From Paenibacillaceae bacterium (GTDB taxonomy: Bacteria; Bacillota; Bacilli; Paenibacillales; Paenibacillaceae): a stretch of 64,000 nt of DNA. The notes below the pieces were generated by a model. The model was not told where the DNA came from. It ran no database searches and saw only the letters and a list, made by a program, of their open reading frames with translations. Below, piece by piece: positions 36,331 to 45,323 of this stretch (position 1 is its first letter; every line of letters starts with the position of its first letter). The stretch covers positions 186,001 to 250,000 of the forward strand of contig REGQ01000064.1 in NCBI GenBank assembly GCA_004134985.1, given 5' to 3'. A program made the position numbers and the translations under genes.

Positions 36331-36963
36331 GTGGAGCACCGAAAAATATTTCACAAACAAGTTGTTCCCTATTCGGGCGGAGAACTCATCGTCGAAGGGC
36401 CTGTCCATCCGGACCAGCTCGCAAGCTGGACGATGCACCCTGATCTGGACGCTTTCCGCCGTCCCAAAGATCAGCATGAAGCATTGGTGGAAATTGCCGA
36501 ATTGGACGAAGGCAGAATTATTGTCGCCCGCGAGCAGGAGCAGATTGTCGGCTATGTCACCTTCCACTATCCCGATGAAATGGAGCGTTGGTCTGAAGCG
36601 AAGATGGATGACCTCGTTGAACTTGGCGCCATCGAAGTCGCTAATGATTTCCGCTCGTTCGGACTTGGCAAGCATATGATTCAAACCGCCTTTGCTTCCG
36701 ACCAGCTCGAAAATATTATTGTGTTCACCACCGAGTACTACTGGCATTGGGATTTGGAAGGAAGCCGCCTGAATGTATGGGAATATAGGGTCATGATGGA
36801 AAAGCTGATGAAGTCAGTGGATATGATCTGGTATGCGACAGATGATCCGGAGATTTGTTCTCATCCTGCCAATTGTCTGATGGTGCGGATCGGCAAGGAG
36901 GTTCCTCTGGATTCAGTAGAGAGATTCGACCGAATCCGCTTCAGGCAGCGATTCATGTATTGA
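36331..36963 (+). CDS. acuA: Acetoin utilisation acetyltransferase AcuA
   Basis: 210 residues. AcuA is a GNAT acetyltransferase that acetylates and switches off acetyl-CoA synthetase. The start is a GTG at 36331, with AAAGGGG at good spacing; this gives MEHRKIFHKQV, the family N-terminus. An upstream ATG at 36313 is less likely. Sequence runs closely with B. subtilis AcuA: LVELGAIEVANDFRSFGLGKHMI, TTEYYWHWDLEG and WYATDDPEICSHPANCLMVRIGK. In Bacillus the next gene is acuB; here acuC follows directly after 39 bases. Confidence 0.95.
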   Translation: MEHRKIFHKQVVPYSGGELIVEGPVHPDQLASWTMHPDLDAFRRPKDQHEALVEIAELDEGRIIVAREQEQIVGYVTFHYPDEMERWSEAKMDDLVELGAIEVANDFRSFGLGKHMIQTAFASDQLENIIVFTTEYYWHWDLEGSRLNVWEYRVMMEKLMKSVDMIWYATDDPEICSHPANCLMVRIGKEVPLDSVERFDRIRFRQRFMY

Positions 36964-37002
36964 TGATGCATAGAGAAGACACTATGGGAGGCGTTTGCTA
37001 TT

Positions 37003-38181
37003 ATGACGGCTAATGCCGTATTTATTCATCATCCTGATGCGTTAAATTATCGATTTAATGACCATCATCCTTTTAACCCGTTGCGGCTGACACTTACTTT
37101 TGATCTGCTGAAAGCCTGCTCTGCACTGGAACCCGGACAAATCATCACCCCTTCCACAGCAGACCTCGCCCAAATCGCAAAGATTCACCGGGAAGATTAT
37201 ATTGATGCTGTCATGGGGCTGAGCGGACAATTCCCACCTGACGCTTGGGTCAGACAAGCGGAGCGCTATGGCCTGCAAACTGAAGACACCCCTTTCTTCC
37301 AAGGCATGCATGCCTCGGCGGCGGCGATAGCCGGCGGCTCGATCCATGCAGCAGAGGCCGTAATGTCGGGTCAGGCAGAACATGCCTTTCACATGGCCGG
37401 AGGACTGCATCACGCCTTCCCAGACCGTGGCGCAGGCTTCTGTATCTATAACGATGCCGCTATCGCTATCGCTCAAATACGGGAGCGTTATGACGCCCGG
37501 GTGCTGTATATTGACACTGATGTTCATCATGGAGATGGCGTCCAGTGGATTTTTTATAATGATCCTAACGTTTGCACCTATTCCATTCATGAGACAGGCA
37601 AATTTCTGTTTCCCGGTTCAGGCTTTGTTTCGGAGAAAGGCGATCAGGAAGGTTTTGGCGCCTGCTACAACATGCCGGTGGAGCCTTACACGGAAGATGA
37701 CTCATGGCTGGAATGCTTCGCTGAGAGCATTGAAAAAATAGCTGCCGCATTTCGCCCGGATATTATCATCAGCCAGCATGGCTGCGACGCACATGCCTTC
37801 GATCCCCTGTCTCATATCCATTGCAGCATGCGAATTTACCAGGAAATGCCACGGATAATTCATCGTCTTGCCCATGACTATGCGAATGGCCGCTGGGTAG
37901 CTATTGGCGGCGGCGGTTATGATATATGGCGTGTTGTGCCGCGGGCTTGGTCGCTGATCTGGCTTGAAATGACCGGCCATCCGATTGCCGCTGCGCTGGA
38001 GCAAACCGGAGCAAACCTCCCGCTGCCGCAGCAGTGGCTAGAGCGTTGGTCAACGCAAAGCCCGGAGGGTATCCCGCCGTTGTGGCTTGATCAGACCGCT
38101 TCCTGGGCACCAATGCCCAGAAGGGAGACGATTACAATGAACAATCGTGCCGTCAAGCAGGTGGCGATTCAGGATCTTTAA
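37003..38181 (+). CDS. acuC: Acetoin utilisation deacetylase AcuC
   Basis: 392 residues of the class I histone-deacetylase fold. It removes the acetyl group from acetyl-CoA synthetase. Zinc-site motifs are visible: DTDVHHGDGVQ, the following NPxxCTYSIHE-type loop (here DPNVCTYSIHETGKFLFPG) and GGGGYD. The C-terminal tail beyond ~320 is variable. GGGAGGC lies upstream of the ATG. Together with acuA and divergent acsA it forms a reversible acetylation switch; acuB is missing. A strong terminator follows. Confidence 0.94.
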   Translation: MTANAVFIHHPDALNYRFNDHHPFNPLRLTLTFDLLKACSALEPGQIITPSTADLAQIAKIHREDYIDAVMGLSGQFPPDAWVRQAERYGLQTEDTPFFQGMHASAAAIAGGSIHAAEAVMSGQAEHAFHMAGGLHHAFPDRGAGFCIYNDAAIAIAQIRERYDARVLYIDTDVHHGDGVQWIFYNDPNVCTYSIHETGKFLFPGSGFVSEKGDQEGFGACYNMPVEPYTEDDSWLECFAESIEKIAAAFRPDIIISQHGCDAHAFDPLSHIHCSMRIYQEMPRIIHRLAHDYANGRWVAIGGGGYDIWRVVPRAWSLIWLEMTGHPIAAALEQTGANLPLPQQWLERWSTQSPEGIPPLWLDQTASWAPMPRRETITMNNRAVKQVAIQDL

Positions 38182-38241
38182 CGATATTTGCGGATTGTCG
38201 GTCTATGGATCGCTTATCGGGCGGATGCAGTTAAACGCATG

Positions 38242-38283
38242 AAAGCCGGGCTTTTCGCACCTATGTTGTGCAAGCCCGGCTTT
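38242..38283. terminator. Bidirectional terminator between acuC and mtnN
   Basis: AAAGCCGGGCTT and AAGCCCGGCTTT form a 12-pair stem around an 18-base loop. It separates convergent acuC and mtnN. Confidence 0.85.
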
Positions 38284-38305
38284 CTATCGTACTCTGAATT
38301 GTAAA

Positions 38306-39007
38306 TTAAGATAAATTCGCAATAATGGCATCGATCATTCTGGACGAATTGTCTGCCGCCTGAATGGTAAACTCCGTAAAGCTGACAGCGGCCGAACCGT
38401 CCGCCTTATCCGACATGGAGCGGATGACCAGGTAAGGGATACTGTTCATTGCGCACACTTGTGCCAGCGCAGCCCCTTCCATCTCCGTGCAGCTGCCGCC
38501 GAAAACTTCATACAGCTCCTTGACCGTCTCGCGGCTTGCCACGAATTGATCGCCTGACAGCACTTTGCCAGTGCGGCAGCGCCCAGGGAACAAGCGGCTC
38601 CCCGCCTCTTCCGCAAGCTGGATTAGACGAGCATCGGCGTTGTATTCCGACACTTCCTGATAGGGGACAACTCCGCGTGCAAAGCCAAGCGGCGTGACAT
38701 CGATGTCATGCTGCACACTGCTTGAAGAAATGACTATGTCGCCTACATCCAAGGCCGGATCAAGCGCTCCTGCTACGCCGGTAAACAAAATACAGTCAGC
38801 ACCCAAATCAATCATAATTTGCGTGCAAACGGCGGCATTGACTTTACCGACACCGGATTTGGCGAATACGATACGCTTGCCATGCAATTTTCCTTCGTAG
38901 AACGTAATGCCCGCTTTATTAATTTCCCGAACATCCGAAGCTTGCTGATGCAATAATTCAACCTCTTCCACCATTGCGCCAACAATTCCGATCGTTTGAT
39001 AAGACAA
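38306..39007 (-). CDS. mtnN: 5'-methylthioadenosine/S-adenosylhomocysteine nucleosidase
   Basis: 233 residues. It cleaves MTA and SAH to adenine and a thioribose. The core GIVGAMVEEVELL near the N-terminus, FTGVAGALDP, and the C-terminal EMEGAALAQVC and SDKADGSA segments match the family. The start is probably the TTG at 39007, nine bases after GGAG; the TTG at 39016 abuts the ribosome site. A hairpin at 39047-39076 separates it from ccpA. Confidence 0.9.
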   Translation of the reverse strand: MSYQTIGIVGAMVEEVELLHQQASDVREINKAGITFYEGKLHGKRIVFAKSGVGKVNAAVCTQIMIDLGADCILFTGVAGALDPALDVGDIVISSSSVQHDIDVTPLGFARGVVPYQEVSEYNADARLIQLAEEAGSRLFPGRCRTGKVLSGDQFVASRETVKELYEVFGGSCTEMEGAALAQVCAMNSIPYLVIRSMSDKADGSAAVSFTEFTIQAADNSSRMIDAIIANLS

Positions 39008-39046
39008 CAGCTTCAACTCCTTTTCTTTTCAAGCCTCCGCACAGAT

Positions 39047-39076
39047 ACAACCAAGGCCCGGATGGACCTTGGTTGT
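39047..39076. terminator. Terminator-like hairpin after ccpA
   Basis: ACAACCAAGG and CCTTGGTTGT form a perfect ten-pair stem around a ten-base loop, between ccpA and mtnN. No U-tract follows on either strand, so it may be a terminator variant, processing site or operator. Confidence 0.5.
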
Positions 39077-39131
39077 TGGCGATCTCTTCATAACGCATGC
39101 ATCGTTAAGATGTGTCCTTTCGCAGCTGTCC

Positions 39132-40136
39132 TTATACCGAGACAACGGATTGACGAGAAATCACTTCGTGCGGCAGTACCACTTTGGACTGTTCCACACT
39201 TTCTTTCTTCATCAATTTGGTGAGCAGACGCATCGATACTGCACCGATGTCATACATAGGCTGAGCAACAGTTGTCAACTGCGGCCGCACCATAGAAGCC
39301 ATCCGGCTGTTGTCCACACTGATAACCGAAATGTCGCTCGGCACTTTCAAACCGTAATCCTGTATACAGTGAATTGCGCCGATGGCCATTTCATCTGTTG
39401 CCGAGAACACGGCCGACGGCTTGTCCGCCAACTCAAGGAAATACTTCATCGCTTCAATGCCGGACTCATACCGGTAATTGCCGACACGCACCAAATCCTC
39501 GTTGTAGGCAATTCCTGCTGTATCAAGCGCACGTTTGTAACCTTGGAAACGGGCATAACCGTTCGCCGGGTCCTGCAGCGTACCGCTGATCATCGCAATA
39601 GACTTATGCCCTTTAGCAATCAGTTCGCTTACGGCATCGAATGCAGCAGCCTCATGATCGATATCAACGGAAGGAATAGCCCCCTGCTCGTCTGTTGTCG
39701 CGCAAAGCACAATCGGTACATTGGATGTTCTGAATGCTTGCAGATGCTCTTCGGTTACAGCGCCGCCCATGAACAACAGACCATCAACCTGTTTCTCAAG
39801 CAGTGTGTTAATAACCCGAATTTCTTTGTCTTTCTTCTTATCCGCGTTGCATAAAATAATATTGTAGTGGTACATATTGGCGATATCTTCAATTCCCCTA
39901 GCAACCTCAGCAAAAATGGCGTTGGAGATGTCAGGAATTACGACGCCTACCGTTGTCGTTTTTTTGCTCGCGAGTCCTCTTGCGACTGCATTGGGCCGAT
40001 AGCCCAGCCTTTCTATTGCTTCAAACACTTTCTTCCGTGTCTGAGGCTTTACGTTGGGATTATTATTTACAACACGAGATACCGTCGCCATCGATACTCC
40101 CGCTTCTCTTGCAACATCATAAATGGTTACCGTCAC
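39132..40136 (-). CDS. ccpA: Catabolite control protein A
   Basis: 334 residues, the same length as B. subtilis CcpA. It is a LacI-family regulator that binds cre sites with Ser46-phosphorylated HPr or Crh. The helix-turn-helix [23 protein letters not shown] opens the protein, the hinge is [18 protein letters not shown], and the periplasmic-binding-like domain follows. The start is the GTG at 40136 with GGGGAGAAGG upstream; the ATG at 40151 would add five residues absent from family members. A palindrome upstream at 40289-40302 may autoregulate it. Confidence 0.96.
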   Translation of the reverse strand: MTVTIYDVAREAGVSMATVSRVVNNNPNVKPQTRKKVFEAIERLGYRPNAVARGLASKKTTTVGVVIPDISNAIFAEVARGIEDIANMYHYNIILCNADKKKDKEIRVINTLLEKQVDGLLFMGGAVTEEHLQAFRTSNVPIVLCATTDEQGAIPSVDIDHEAAAFDAVSELIAKGHKSIAMISGTLQDPANGYARFQGYKRALDTAGIAYNEDLVRVGNYRYESGIEAMKYFLELADKPSAVFSATDEMAIGAIHCIQDYGLKVPSDISVISVDNSRMASMVRPQLTTVAQPMYDIGAVSMRLLTKLMKKESVEQSKVVLPHEVISRQSVVSV

Positions 40137-40288
40137 GTTCCTTCTCCCCATTTAAATTCAATTTTTGTTAGAATAACCGTCATTTCTGGCCGGAATCATA
40201 TTAAAACTAATGATACGACAATTTATTACTTTTCGCAAATCGGACAGGCTTTTTCTTAAAATTAGATAAACTTAGCTTACATTTTCTC

Positions 40289-40302
40289 GCGAAACGTTTC
40301 GC
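40289..40302. promoter_or_regulatory. Perfect palindrome upstream of ccpA, LacI-family-like operator
   Basis: The 14-base sequence GCGAAACGTTTCGC is a perfect inverted repeat with the central CG found in cre and other LacI-family sites, but it matches the cre consensus at only 9 of 14 positions. It lies 152 bases before the ccpA start codon, between ccpA and the 40374-40886 gene. It could be a degenerate cre or a site for another regulator. Confidence 0.4.
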
Positions 40303-40373
40303 ACCCACTCAAGATGTACGAGGCGTTTATGCTTGATTGTTGCCAAAAGTGCATTAAATCAAACCCGGGCATT

Positions 40374-40886
40374 TTATGTATGCATCGGACGGCGGCTGAG
40401 CTGGGTCAGTCGCTTCCTGATTTCGTTCATCCAGTCCTCGTCATTTTGCTGCATGACTACCAGATACAGATCAAGCAGCTTGTCGATCCGTTCAGCAATC
40501 AACTGTTCTACAATGCGAGTGTCTGTTTGCTTCTTTTTCAAACACACTTCCACAAGTAAATCCGCCCACTCATTCCATTCGTTAAACAATAAATTTTGCT
40601 TGTCAGGCTTCGCTCCGAGCTGGTCGATTAATCCGGTCAGGTCCGGTTTTACCTCCGGGAACACTTCACTGCGATTGCAGGAACTGCAAGAATAAATCGG
40701 TACATTGTCGATTTCCACTTTACCCGAATATATCACCGTCCGAAGTTTGATGATCATCTCTGCACCACAAGGACACTGTTTCTGCAAAATGGTCCACTCC
40801 TTCGTCAAAACGCGTAACGATGTACAATATTCGACTTCTTTCGCGCATTTTCCTGCCGCGTTGTAATAGTATTTTTTAACTGTCAA
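40374..40886 (-). CDS. Hypothetical protein with YgiT-like zinc ribbon
   Basis: 170 residues. I do not recognise the family. The middle part has a CPCG pair and a CSSC pair separated by IYSGKVEIDNVPIYSCSSCN, which resembles the YgiT/MqsA zinc ribbon. The C-terminal ~85 residues are helical and charged (LLFNEWNEWADLLVEVCLKKK). The start appears to be TTG at 40886 with a weak site (TGAAGA). Function unknown. Confidence 0.7.
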   Translation of the reverse strand: MTVKKYYYNAAGKCAKEVEYCTSLRVLTKEWTILQKQCPCGAEMIIKLRTVIYSGKVEIDNVPIYSCSSCNRSEVFPEVKPDLTGLIDQLGAKPDKQNLLFNEWNEWADLLVEVCLKKKQTDTRIVEQLIAERIDKLLDLYLVVMQQNDEDWMNEIRKRLTQLSRRPMHT

Positions 40887-41018
40887 TCTTCACAGGTACA
40901 GGAATATCCCGAAACTTGTTTGCTTCCACCCACCTGCTTCGCTAAAATAGGAGTTGGCAGAATTTCAGTAACGATATCTCCTGCCTTCCCAAGTCATACT
41001 TTTAAATGGAGGTTCCAC

Positions 41019-41540
41019 ATGAAACTGCAAGGCAAACAAGTCATCTGTCTGCTTGATGATGAATTCGAGGATTTGGAATTATGGTATCCTGTCTATCGCG
41101 CCAGGGAAGAAGGGGCAACGGTGCGCTATGCCGGGCCTGAACGGGGCAAGAAACATATTGGAAAATACGGTGTGCCTGCTATTGCCGATTTATCATTCGA
41201 CGAAGTGGTCAGCGCGGAAGTCGATGGCCTGCTCGTCCCTGGCGGCTGGGCGCCGGACAAGCTGCGCCGCTATCCGCAAGTATTGCAATTGGTTAAAGAC
41301 TTGGACGAGGCAGGCAAGCCGATCGGACAAATCTGCCACGCCGGCTGGGTGCTTATCTCTGCAAAAATATTATCCGGACGTAAAGTAACTTCAACGCCCG
41401 GAATCCGTGATGATATGGAAAATGCCGGAGCAACATGGTTCGATGAAGAAGTGGTCGTGGACGGCAACCTTATTTCTGCTCGCCGTCCGCCCGATCTTCC
41501 CGCATACGCCAAAGCGTTTGTCGATGCACTAACCAAGTAA
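41019..41540 (+). CDS. DJ-1/PfpI family protein
   Basis: 173 residues. The family includes glyoxalases, deglycase-like and protease-like enzymes, and stress proteins (B. subtilis YfkM/YraA type). The nucleophile elbow is visible as Cys106-His107 in GQICHAGW, with VPGGWAPDKLR before it and a Glu in DDEFEDLE near the start. The start at 41019 follows TGGAGG; an upstream open extension to 40920 is spurious. No linked enzyme suggests a substrate. Confidence 0.9.
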   Translation: MKLQGKQVICLLDDEFEDLELWYPVYRAREEGATVRYAGPERGKKHIGKYGVPAIADLSFDEVVSAEVDGLLVPGGWAPDKLRRYPQVLQLVKDLDEAGKPIGQICHAGWVLISAKILSGRKVTSTPGIRDDMENAGATWFDEEVVVDGNLISARRPPDLPAYAKAFVDALTK

Positions 41541-41557
41541 GTATTTTACGCCAGAGG

Positions 41558-43318
41558 TTATTTTGAACCGCAGACTTTGCCGCTGCTGCGCTGCTCGTCG
41601 ATTTGGCTTTTGAATTCATTCAGCTTATCGAGCAGTTCAGCGCTTGTGCGGCATTCCATCAACTGCTGAAGTAGAACATGGCTGTCCTGTTGCTTCGTGC
41701 AGAGCAGCCGTTCCTTCACCTGAAGCAGGGAGTGCGCGGACATGCTCAAACTATCTACATCAAGGCCAAGCCAGATAGGCAATGCCCGCACATCCCCCGC
41801 CAATTCTCCGCACACCCCAACCGGAATCCCCTTGCGCTTCGCCGCTTCAACGGTCGTCTTCAGCATTCGCAGCACAGCGGGATGAAACGGCTCATACAAA
41901 TGGGCAATCGTTTCATTCATGCGGTCGACTGCAAGGGTGAACTGTACGAGATCGTTCGTCCCGATACTGAAAAAGTCCACTTCATCCGCAAGCAGATCAG
42001 CTATGCAGACCGCTGCTGGCACCTCAATCATAATTCCTACTTCCAGATGAGGGTTGTAATCTCTGCCAGCCTGCCGCAGTTCCTCTTTCGCTTCCACAAG
42101 CAGCGCCTGGGCAGCACGAACCTCCTCAACGGAAGTTATGAGCGGGTACATCAGTTTCACATTGCCATAACAGCTTGCACGCAGAATGGCTCTAAGCTGG
42201 GTTTTGAACAGTTCTTTGCGGTCAAGTGAAATGCGGATCGCCCGATAGCCAAGAAACGGATTTTCTTCCTCCGGAATCGGAAAATAATCCAGCTGTTTGT
42301 CTCCGCCGATATCCAACGTTCGCACAATAACGGTCTGTCCTTCCAACCGTTCTGCCACAGTGCGATACACCTCGAACTGCTCCTCTTCGCCCGGAAAATC
42401 ATGACGGTCCATATACAGAAACTCAGTGCGGAACAGCCCTACACCAAGCGCACCAGATGGCAGTGCTACCTCAAGCTCTTTAAGGGAGCTGATATTGGCT
42501 GACAGCCGGATTAATTTTCCATCCAATGTGACGGCATGCAAATCTGCCAATTGACGAAGCCTGAGCTTCTCATCCTGCTGTGCCTGTTGCAATTGCTCAT
42601 ACTGATTCACAATCGTCTCCGCTGGATTAAGCAGCACTTCCCCCCGGTCACCATCAATAATAAGCAGATCGCCGGTAATGACGTGCTCCTCCATGTTCGC
42701 TTCAAGTCCAACGACGAGCGGGACACCGAGCGCGCGCGCCATGATCGCGGAATGAGACGTCGTACTGCCTGCCATAGTGATGATGCCCAGCACACGCTGC
42801 GTATTCATATTGGCAAACTGTGAAGGCGACACTTCTTTGGCTACCAGTATAAACGGCTGCGTGTCGGATGGAAGCTTGATTTCGGGTGCCCCAAGCAGAT
42901 GCTTCAGCAGGCGATTGCCCACGTCTTTAATATCGAGTGCCCGTTCCTTCATATAATCATCATCAAGCAGATCAAACATTGTGACAAAATGGTCAATCGC
43001 TTCCTTAACAGCTACCTCTGCCGCTTTATATTGCCGCTGAATAATCCCCTGCACTTCATTCATAAACACAGGATCATCCAAAATTGCAAGGTGAGCGTCG
43101 AATATTTGACTTTCTTCTGTTCCGACGACTTCCCTTAACTCCCCTTTAATTTGTTCAATTTCAAACTTCGATGTCCTGATTCCCTCATACAAACGGTCGA
43201 ATTCTTGCGCCAGATCAGAGACATCGATGCGCTGTTCCGGCAAATCCCACTCCCAATTTGGCAGAACAAACGCTTTGCCGATCGCAATCCCCGATGACGC
43301 GCCTATTCCTTGAATCAT
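41558..43318 (-). CDS. ptsI: Phosphoenolpyruvate-protein phosphotransferase (PTS Enzyme I)
   Basis: 586 residues. It passes phosphate from PEP to HPr. The swivelling domain has His189 in GSTTSHSAIMAR, the same number as in canonical Enzyme I. The PEP-binding barrel contains RTEFLYMDR, SIGTNDLVQFTLAVDR and the GVCGELAGD cysteine loop. The start ATG overlaps the stop of the EIICBA gene in an ATGA arrangement, so the two are coupled. No standard HPr gene is in this window; ptsH must be elsewhere if this Enzyme I works as usual. Confidence 0.95.
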   Translation of the reverse strand: MIQGIGASSGIAIGKAFVLPNWEWDLPEQRIDVSDLAQEFDRLYEGIRTSKFEIEQIKGELREVVGTEESQIFDAHLAILDDPVFMNEVQGIIQRQYKAAEVAVKEAIDHFVTMFDLLDDDYMKERALDIKDVGNRLLKHLLGAPEIKLPSDTQPFILVAKEVSPSQFANMNTQRVLGIITMAGSTTSHSAIMARALGVPLVVGLEANMEEHVITGDLLIIDGDRGEVLLNPAETIVNQYEQLQQAQQDEKLRLRQLADLHAVTLDGKLIRLSANISSLKELEVALPSGALGVGLFRTEFLYMDRHDFPGEEEQFEVYRTVAERLEGQTVIVRTLDIGGDKQLDYFPIPEEENPFLGYRAIRISLDRKELFKTQLRAILRASCYGNVKLMYPLITSVEEVRAAQALLVEAKEELRQAGRDYNPHLEVGIMIEVPAAVCIADLLADEVDFFSIGTNDLVQFTLAVDRMNETIAHLYEPFHPAVLRMLKTTVEAAKRKGIPVGVCGELAGDVRALPIWLGLDVDSLSMSAHSLLQVKERLLCTKQQDSHVLLQQLMECRTSAELLDKLNEFKSQIDEQRSSGKVCGSK

Positions 43319-45195
43319 TTAGAATCCCCCTCATTTCTCTCTTTTAAGACGACCGACATTACCGAGGCCTGCCCTTTCTTGACGGCCTTGAACGGGGCAA
43401 AGCTCCACGACCTCACCATATCCGAGTTAGTAATCACCATCGGTGTGGCCAGTGATTTACAGCCTTTGCGCACGCGCTGCATGTCAAATCGAATCAGCAG
43501 CTGCCCGGGCAGCACATGATCCCCTTCCTGTACAACGGCATGAAATCCTTTGCCCTTCAACTGGGAAGTATCGATGCCGATATGGAGCAGCACCTCAAGT
43601 CCTTTGTCCGTTCGCAGGCCGATGGCGTGCATGGTCGGATAAATGTGAACGACCGTTCCCTCAACCGGTGACACAAGTTCACCTTTGTCAGGGAAAAACG
43701 CTACGCCCTGGCCGACGAGCTTGCCCGCAAAAATCGGATCGGGCACCTCCTCGAGCGGAATCATTTTGCCTTGCATTGGCGAGCAGAACAGCACTTGCGC
43801 TACATCGCGGCGGAGCGTCTTCATGATCTCCTCGCGAATAAGTTCGGAGTAGGTGCCGAATACAACTTGCACACTGCCCGCACCCAGCCTGATTACACCA
43901 GCTGCCCCCAGACTGCGCAATGCGTTGATGTCGAGCAGGCGGTCATTGTTTAAATTCAGACGCAGGCGGGTAATGCACGCTTCCATCCGGACGATGTTCT
44001 CCTTGCCCCCGAGCGCCTGCAGAATAAGCGGAGCGCGGTAAGGAATATCCCCTGCCCACTCGTCAAGCTGCGAGCCTTCCTCGCGCCCTGGCGTTGGAAT
44101 GCGGAAACGCCAGATCGCCCAGCGGAACAGCACATAATACAACAGTCCAAACACAAGCCCGATCGGCAGCAACAGCCAGCCGCGTGTCGCCAAATGCTCG
44201 TTGACGATAAAATCGATCGCCCCTGCTGAAAATGAAAATCCATGAAGAATGCCCATTTCATAAGTCAGCCACATAATGAGTCCAGAGAGCACCGCGTGAA
44301 TAACGAACAAGTAAGGCGCAACAAACAAGAAGGCAAATTCAATCGGCTCGGTTACTCCGGTAAGAAAGGAGGCCAGCGCAGCGGACAGAAATATCTTTCT
44401 GATCTTGGGCTTCAAATCCTCCCGGGCTTCATGAATAATTGCAAAAGCAATCGCAGGCAGTGCAAACATCATCGTCGGGTACAAACCGGCCATAAAGGCC
44501 CCCGCCGTCGGATCTCCGGCAAAAAAGCGCGGCAAATCGCCATATACGAGCTGGCCACCAGGTGTTTCATAACCGCCGACCTGGAACCAGAACACATGGC
44601 TTACCAGATGATGAAGACCGAACACAACGAGAATCCGATGTACAAAACCGAACAAAAAAACGCCAAAGCCTCCGGCAGAAGATACGATGCTGCCGAGCTG
44701 ATGCATGCCCTCCTGAATGGCCGGGGCAATAGAGAGCATAGTAATGGAAAACAATACCGATACAAAGCTTACGAATATAGGCACAAATCGCGGCCCGCCA
44801 AAAAACTGAATATATTCTGGCAAGCGAAATTCTTTAAACCGTTCATAGGCATAACCCGATACGATGCCGATTAGCACGCCAATTAAGACGGTAGGCTGAA
44901 TGCTGTCGCTAAACGACTCGGTGACTGCAGTATAAATAAACATGCCCGCAAGCGAGGCTACGCCTGCAGCTCCTGCATTATTCGTAAGTCCCATGGCAAT
45001 CCCAAGCGCAAAGAGGTAAGGCATAAAGAGGAACAAGGCCTGTCCTGCCGTCTCAAGCTGTCCGGACAAATTATCAAGACCAATCGCGGCCCAGGGAATC
45101 TGGCTTAAACTAAGAAATACAGCCGCGGCTGGCAAAACAATCATAGGGAGCATCATCGCCCGGCCGAGCTGCTGCAGATTGCCCATTATATTCAA
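43315..45195 (-). CDS. nagE: PTS EIICBA transporter, N-acetylglucosamine type
   Basis: 626 residues with a TTG start (AGGAGG nine bases before). Order IIC-IIB-IIA. The IIC membrane domain (about 1-370) has LGRAMMLPMIVLPAAAV at the start and FSFSAGAIDF and TPGRE later, patterns closest to NagE rather than glucose PtsG. The IIB phosphorylation Cys is Cys407 in EACITRLR; the IIA His is His538 in LLHIGID. Its own IIA domain means only HPr is needed. Promoter and overlapping cre candidate lie upstream; ptsI follows in the same operon. Substrate assignment is by resemblance. Confidence 0.87.
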   Translation of the reverse strand: MNIMGNLQQLGRAMMLPMIVLPAAAVFLSLSQIPWAAIGLDNLSGQLETAGQALFLFMPYLFALGIAMGLTNNAGAAGVASLAGMFIYTAVTESFSDSIQPTVLIGVLIGIVSGYAYERFKEFRLPEYIQFFGGPRFVPIFVSFVSVLFSITMLSIAPAIQEGMHQLGSIVSSAGGFGVFLFGFVHRILVVFGLHHLVSHVFWFQVGGYETPGGQLVYGDLPRFFAGDPTAGAFMAGLYPTMMFALPAIAFAIIHEAREDLKPKIRKIFLSAALASFLTGVTEPIEFAFLFVAPYLFVIHAVLSGLIMWLTYEMGILHGFSFSAGAIDFIVNEHLATRGWLLLPIGLVFGLLYYVLFRWAIWRFRIPTPGREEGSQLDEWAGDIPYRAPLILQALGGKENIVRMEACITRLRLNLNNDRLLDINALRSLGAAGVIRLGAGSVQVVFGTYSELIREEIMKTLRRDVAQVLFCSPMQGKMIPLEEVPDPIFAGKLVGQGVAFFPDKGELVSPVEGTVVHIYPTMHAIGLRTDKGLEVLLHIGIDTSQLKGKGFHAVVQEGDHVLPGQLLIRFDMQRVRKGCKSLATPMVITNSDMVRSWSFAPFKAVKKGQASVMSVVLKERNEGDSK

Positions 45196-45233
45196 CGAAG
45201 GCTACCTCCTCTTCCGAAATTGATCTATACTCG

Positions 45234-45262
45234 ATGGTAAGCGTTTGCTGCTGTTTTGTCAA
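45234..45262 (-). promoter_or_regulatory. Sigma-A promoter of nagE-ptsI
   Basis: Minus-strand TTGACA (45262-45257), a 17-base spacer and TACCAT (45239-45234). It is about 40 bases before the TTG start and just after the terminator of the upstream gene. Confidence 0.7.
45236..45249 (+). promoter_or_regulatory. Candidate cre overlapping the nagE promoter
   Basis: GGTAAGCGTTTGCT matches TGWAARCGYTWNCA at 12 of 14 positions and overlaps the -10 and the spacer. Position implies direct repression by CcpA. Confidence 0.5.
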
Positions 45263-45270
45263 AGCAAAAA

Positions 45271-45308
45271 CAACAACAAAAGACGGCAGGCTGTAATAGC
45301 CTGCCGTC
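45271..45308 (-). terminator. Rho-independent terminator after the repeat-protein gene
   Basis: On the minus strand GACGGCAGGCT, loop ATTAC and AGCCTGCCGTC, then TTTTGTTGTTGTTTTT. It isolates the Gln-rich gene from the PTS operon. Confidence 0.9.
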
Positions 45309-45323
45309 AACGTATCTCTTTTC

